Positions 61,283 through 64,000 of a DNA stretch of 64,000 bases are shown piece by piece. Origin of the DNA: Cumulibacter sp047975195 (lineage in GTDB: Bacteria > Actinomycetota > Actinomycetes > Mycobacteriales > Antricoccaceae); contig JBKEDB010000028.1 in NCBI GenBank assembly GCA_047975195.1, forward strand, positions 31,407-95,406. Direction: 5' to 3'. Positions within the stretch are counted from its first letter, which is position 1, and each line of letters starts with the position of its first letter. The translations under genes were made by a program, and so were the position numbers. Under the pieces are notes generated by a model. The model ran no database searches. It saw only the letters and a program-made list of their open reading frames with translations, and had not been told where the DNA came from.

Positions 61283-62393
61283 AGATCGGGTCCGGGCCGA
61301 GCATACCGACGTTGCGCGAGCGGGCCGGGCGCGCCACCTCAGAGTGCTTCGAATGGCCAACTTCGTCTCGCCTACCAGCGGTGGAATCCGAACGGTCATG
61401 CGGAGGTTGGCGCACGCGCAGGCAGGCGACGGGGTGCGCAGCGCGATTGTCGTGCCTGGTCCGGACGCCGGGATCGCCACCGTGCCTGGCGTGCTCGCGG
61501 TCGGAACGCTTCGCGGTGTCTCGTTCGCGCCCGGCCAGCCGTATCGGATGGTGCTCAATCGCAGTGCGGTGCGGCAATTGTTAGATGACCTCAGGCCCGA
61601 CGTCGTGGAGATCCACGACCAGATTTCGCTGGCATGGCTCGGGCGGGAATGCCGCGAGCGCGGTATTCGAGCGATCCTGATCGTGCATGAACGATTGGAC
61701 CTGCTGGCGAGATTCTGGAGCGGCCGAGACGCTCTTTCTGCGCCGACCAAGCGGTGGATTGCACGGGTTGGTCAGGCGGTCGATCGAGTGGTGGCACCGA
61801 GTGAGTTCGCCGCCGTACCGTTCCGCAACGCCGGGATCGACGTCACCGTGGTGCATTGGGGTGTCGACCATGCGGTGTTCGCCCCAGGCCTGAAGCAAGA
61901 TCGAAGCCGGCTGCGGCTGGTGCATGCGGGGCGATTGTCTGCCGAGAAGGATCCGCTGCTGAGCGCCCGGACCGCTGAACTGCTTGCGCAACGGGGAATC
62001 GACGTCGAGCTAGCGGTAATCGGGTCGGGGCCGGAGGAGAAGCGGTTTGCCGATTTCTCGCACGCGCTTCTGGTTGGTTACGTCGATGGTCCGCACCGGA
62101 TGGCGCAAGCGCTGCGCGCCGCCGACGTGTTTCTCGCGCCGGGTCCGTTTGAGACGTTTGGGGTCAGCGCGCTGGAGGCCATGGCCTGCGGTACCCCGGT
62201 GGTGTGCCGAGCGTCCGGATCGATCAAGGAAATCCCCGGAACGGTGGCAGCGCCCGGAACGGCGGCCGGATTCGCTGAAGCGGTACTGAAGGTCAGCAGG
62301 TCTCGGCCGACCCCAACCGAGGTAGCGGGCGCCGTATCGTCGTACACCTGGGAGAGGGCAGCGCGCGAGATGCTTGATGTGTATGACATGTAG
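61272..62393 (+). CDS. GT4 glycosyltransferase
   Basis: A 373-residue GT-B enzyme. The N-terminal domain contains RMANFVSPTSGGIRTVMRRL, DVVEIHDQISLAWLG and ILIVHERLDLLARFW; the C-terminal donor domain has LRLVHAGRLSAEKDPLL, VELAVIGSGPEE and the E-x7-E motif in GPFETFGVSALEAMACGTP. It starts inside the 3' end of the first glycosyltransferase, so the two are translationally coupled, likely acting in sequence on one glycolipid. Acceptor and sugar are unknown. Confidence 0.85.
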   Translation: MHVEDRVRAEHTDVARAGRARHLRVLRMANFVSPTSGGIRTVMRRLAHAQAGDGVRSAIVVPGPDAGIATVPGVLAVGTLRGVSFAPGQPYRMVLNRSAVRQLLDDLRPDVVEIHDQISLAWLGRECRERGIRAILIVHERLDLLARFWSGRDALSAPTKRWIARVGQAVDRVVAPSEFAAVPFRNAGIDVTVVHWGVDHAVFAPGLKQDRSRLRLVHAGRLSAEKDPLLSARTAELLAQRGIDVELAVIGSGPEEKRFADFSHALLVGYVDGPHRMAQALRAADVFLAPGPFETFGVSALEAMACGTPVVCRASGSIKEIPGTVAAPGTAAGFAEAVLKVSRSRPTPTEVAGAVSSYTWERAAREMLDVYDM

Positions 62394-62512
62394 CGTCGAT
62401 AGCGCTGCGCGGTGGTGGACGGCCGCGGGCGGTTCTGCGGTGGCAAGACGATGAGCAGGTGCCGGGTAAACACTCAACTGCCCTGCGGGCGCATACAAGC
62501 TCGGTGCAGCTG

Positions 62513-63235
62513 ATGGTGCGGCAGATCGCGATACACGCGTTCGGCGACTCGCTCACGGCGGGAATCGCCGATGTATGGACCAATAGCCAGCTGACGCCGT
62601 GGCCTCGGATCCTCTTCGATGCGTTGCGGTCGACCGGGGCGGACGTCGTCCTGACCTCGGATCTCGCGCGCGTTGGCGCGTCCTCACGGGAGGTGCTCAG
62701 CGAGCAGATCCAGCCCGTCGAGATCGGATCGGGAGACGTGGTGTGCCTGTGGATTGGCGGGAACGACCCGTTGCGCTCGAAGTACACGATCGAGAGCACC
62801 CGGCTCGCGCTGAGCGAGGTGTTGAGGGTGATAGGTGAGGTCGGGGCAGTGCCGCTCACGATGGAGTTGCCGCGGATCTCCAACGCGCTGCCGGGTCCGC
62901 GGTGGGCGATGCGATCTTGGGACGCGCAAGGTGCGTTGGTCAACGAAGTGGTGCGAGCCGGATCGGAGCGCCTGAACGGAATCCACATTGACTGGCCGGG
63001 GCCGCACATTGCAGGACCGGATGGCACGCACCTGTCGCAGGCCGGCCACTATTTCTACGCCCGCGAGTACGCGACTCGGCTCGCAGCGAGGTGGGACATC
63101 GCTCCCCCGCGGATCGAGGCTCCCGAAGGACTTCCGGTTTTCTCGGCGGCCGACCGGCGACGGTGGTACCTCACACACGGCTCGTTGTGGTTGATGCGAC
63201 GTCGCATAGATAAACGCCGCGCCGCTCGCCGGTAG
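62513..63235 (+). CDS. SGNH/GDSL-family hydrolase
   Basis: A 240-residue esterase-fold enzyme. Block I has the Ser nucleophile in HAFGDSLTAG; block III has the oxyanion Asn in WIGGNDPL; block V has the catalytic Asp/His pair in DGTHLSQAGHYFY. ATG 62513 was chosen as it puts the GDS motif near the start; a GTG at 62459 would add 18 residues. It follows two glycosyltransferases by 119 nt, so a role in deacylating or acylating an envelope glycan is plausible. Confidence 0.83.
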   Translation: MVRQIAIHAFGDSLTAGIADVWTNSQLTPWPRILFDALRSTGADVVLTSDLARVGASSREVLSEQIQPVEIGSGDVVCLWIGGNDPLRSKYTIESTRLALSEVLRVIGEVGAVPLTMELPRISNALPGPRWAMRSWDAQGALVNEVVRAGSERLNGIHIDWPGPHIAGPDGTHLSQAGHYFYAREYATRLAARWDIAPPRIEAPEGLPVFSAADRRRWYLTHGSLWLMRRRIDKRRAARR

Positions 63236-63353
63236 TTTTCGCGGTTGAAGCGCGCCCCGAACGAGCAGAATGTGCGGCTTTCGTCGTGAGATGGCGGGTG
63301 CAATCGATAGGGTGATCAGGTTGGAACACGGTCGTTGCTCAGGAGGACACCGC

Positions 63354-64000
63354 ATGTCGGACGCGCAGGAAACCACCAATTCCGGACCCGAGGAGCCCAC
63401 GTCCGCCGCGTCACAGACGACGCCGCCCGATCCACCGCAGACGTCCGAGGCCGCGGCCGAGATTGCCGCCGGATACACCTTTGATGGGCCCGCGCTGCGC
63501 CTTGGCGCCGTCCTGCACGAGGACGAGGTGCATACCGACGCGAAGGTGCGGATTCCGCTGTCCATGATGAACCGCCACGGCCTCATCGCCGGCGCCACCG
63601 GGACCGGTAAGACGAAGACGCTCCAACTCATCGCTGAACAGCTTTCCGACGCCGGTGTGCCGGTGTTCGCCGCCGACGTGAAGTCCGACCTCTCGGGTTT
63701 GATGCAGGCGGGGGCCTCGAATGACAAGATTGCTGAACGCAGCCAGCAGGTCGGGGACGATTGGACGCCGACGGCGTACCCCGTGGAGTTTTACTCGCTC
63801 GGCGGCGACAAGAGCCAGGGAACGCCGCTGCGGGCGACCGTCACAGCCTTCGGACCGATCCTGCTGTCGAAGGTCCTCGGGTTGAACGACACCCAGGAAT
63901 CGTCCTTGCAATTGATGTTTCACTGGGCCGATCAGCAGGGCCTACCGCTGCTGGATCTCAAAGATCTCCGCTCGGTGATCACGTACCTGACGTCCGACGA
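63354..64000 (+). CDS. HerA-like helicase / DUF853 ATPase (partial, 3' end missing)
   Basis: The first 215 residues of a HerA/YjgR-type P-loop ATPase, cut by the window end. An acidic, Pro/Thr-rich N-terminus is followed by LRLGAVLHEDEVHTDAKVRI and the Walker A GATGTGKTKTLQLIAEQL, with FAADVKSDLSGLMQAGA and AVTAFGPILLSKVLGLNDTQ-like sequence after it. Function in cells is unresolved; the family is widespread and may process DNA ends or act in translocation. ATG 63354 has a perfect AGGAGG site 7 nt upstream. Confidence 0.9.
   Translation, partial: MSDAQETTNSGPEEPTSAASQTTPPDPPQTSEAAAEIAAGYTFDGPALRLGAVLHEDEVHTDAKVRIPLSMMNRHGLIAGATGTGKTKTLQLIAEQLSDAGVPVFAADVKSDLSGLMQAGASNDKIAERSQQVGDDWTPTAYPVEFYSLGGDKSQGTPLRATVTAFGPILLSKVLGLNDTQESSLQLMFHWADQQGLPLLDLKDLRSVITYLTSD

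Overview
The window reads as chromosomal DNA of a high-GC Gram-positive actinomycete. The evidence is the GC-rich coding bias, frequent GTG and TTG starts, actinobacterial families (DUF1707, DUF3180, DUF3817, DUF6457, the DUF2342-type zinc protease, actinobacterial ArgA, RicT) and the order dacB, protease, tilS, hpt, ftsH, folE, folP, folB, folK. The genus cannot be named from sequence alone. There are no insertion sequences, integrases, prophage blocks, rRNA genes or CRISPR arrays. One tRNA gene (Thr, CGT) is present. Many genes carry a TANNNT box 6 to 7 nt before the start codon, the signature of leaderless transcription.

Layout. 1-2.2 kb: small membrane proteins. 2.2-12.1 kb: a minus-strand nitrate respiration unit in transcription order narK, a Cys-bearing HTH regulator, narG, narH, narJ, narI, mobA, DUF6457. 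NarGHI is the membrane nitrate reductase, NarJ its chaperone, NarK the transporter, and MobA helps make the bis-MGD cofactor. 12.2-20 kb: a ribbon-helix-helix protein and DUF1707 pair, ricT, tRNA-Thr, an ArsR/cation-efflux pair, a CtaG-like protein and an antiporter. 19.8-28 kb: an acyl-CoA dehydrogenase, the nitric oxide module nsrR-hmp, a NarL-type two-component system, and an ABC transporter whose permease is short. A nearly identical AT-rich inverted repeat lies the same distance from the start codons of nsrR and narK, suggesting a nitrate/NO link.

28-42 kb: regulators, acetyltransferases, ppa, then the conserved dacB-protease-tilS-hpt-ftsH-folate block. 42-48 kb: yceI with a divergent MarR gene, a carbonic anhydrase, yaaA, a secreted-type hypothetical protein and a BrkB-family protein.

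48-52.4 kb holds the most interesting locus: a 1285-residue Pls/PosA-type nonribosomal peptide synthetase (adenylation, carrier, then six membrane helices interleaved with three hexapeptide-repeat domains). Its adenylation pocket reads as a lysine-type code. An M1 zinc aminopeptidase gene follows 3 nt downstream. This is the layout expected for a membrane enzyme making a short cationic amino-acid polymer, with a peptidase that could trim or detoxify it.

52.5-64 kb: a haloacid dehalogenase, YigZ, an SDR, a GNAT, lysS, a solitary AbiEi-like protein, a TipA-like MerR regulator with a textbook 19-bp-spacer promoter, a lipoprotein, a glycosyltransferase pair with a GDSL hydrolase, and the start of a HerA-like ATPase cut by the window end.
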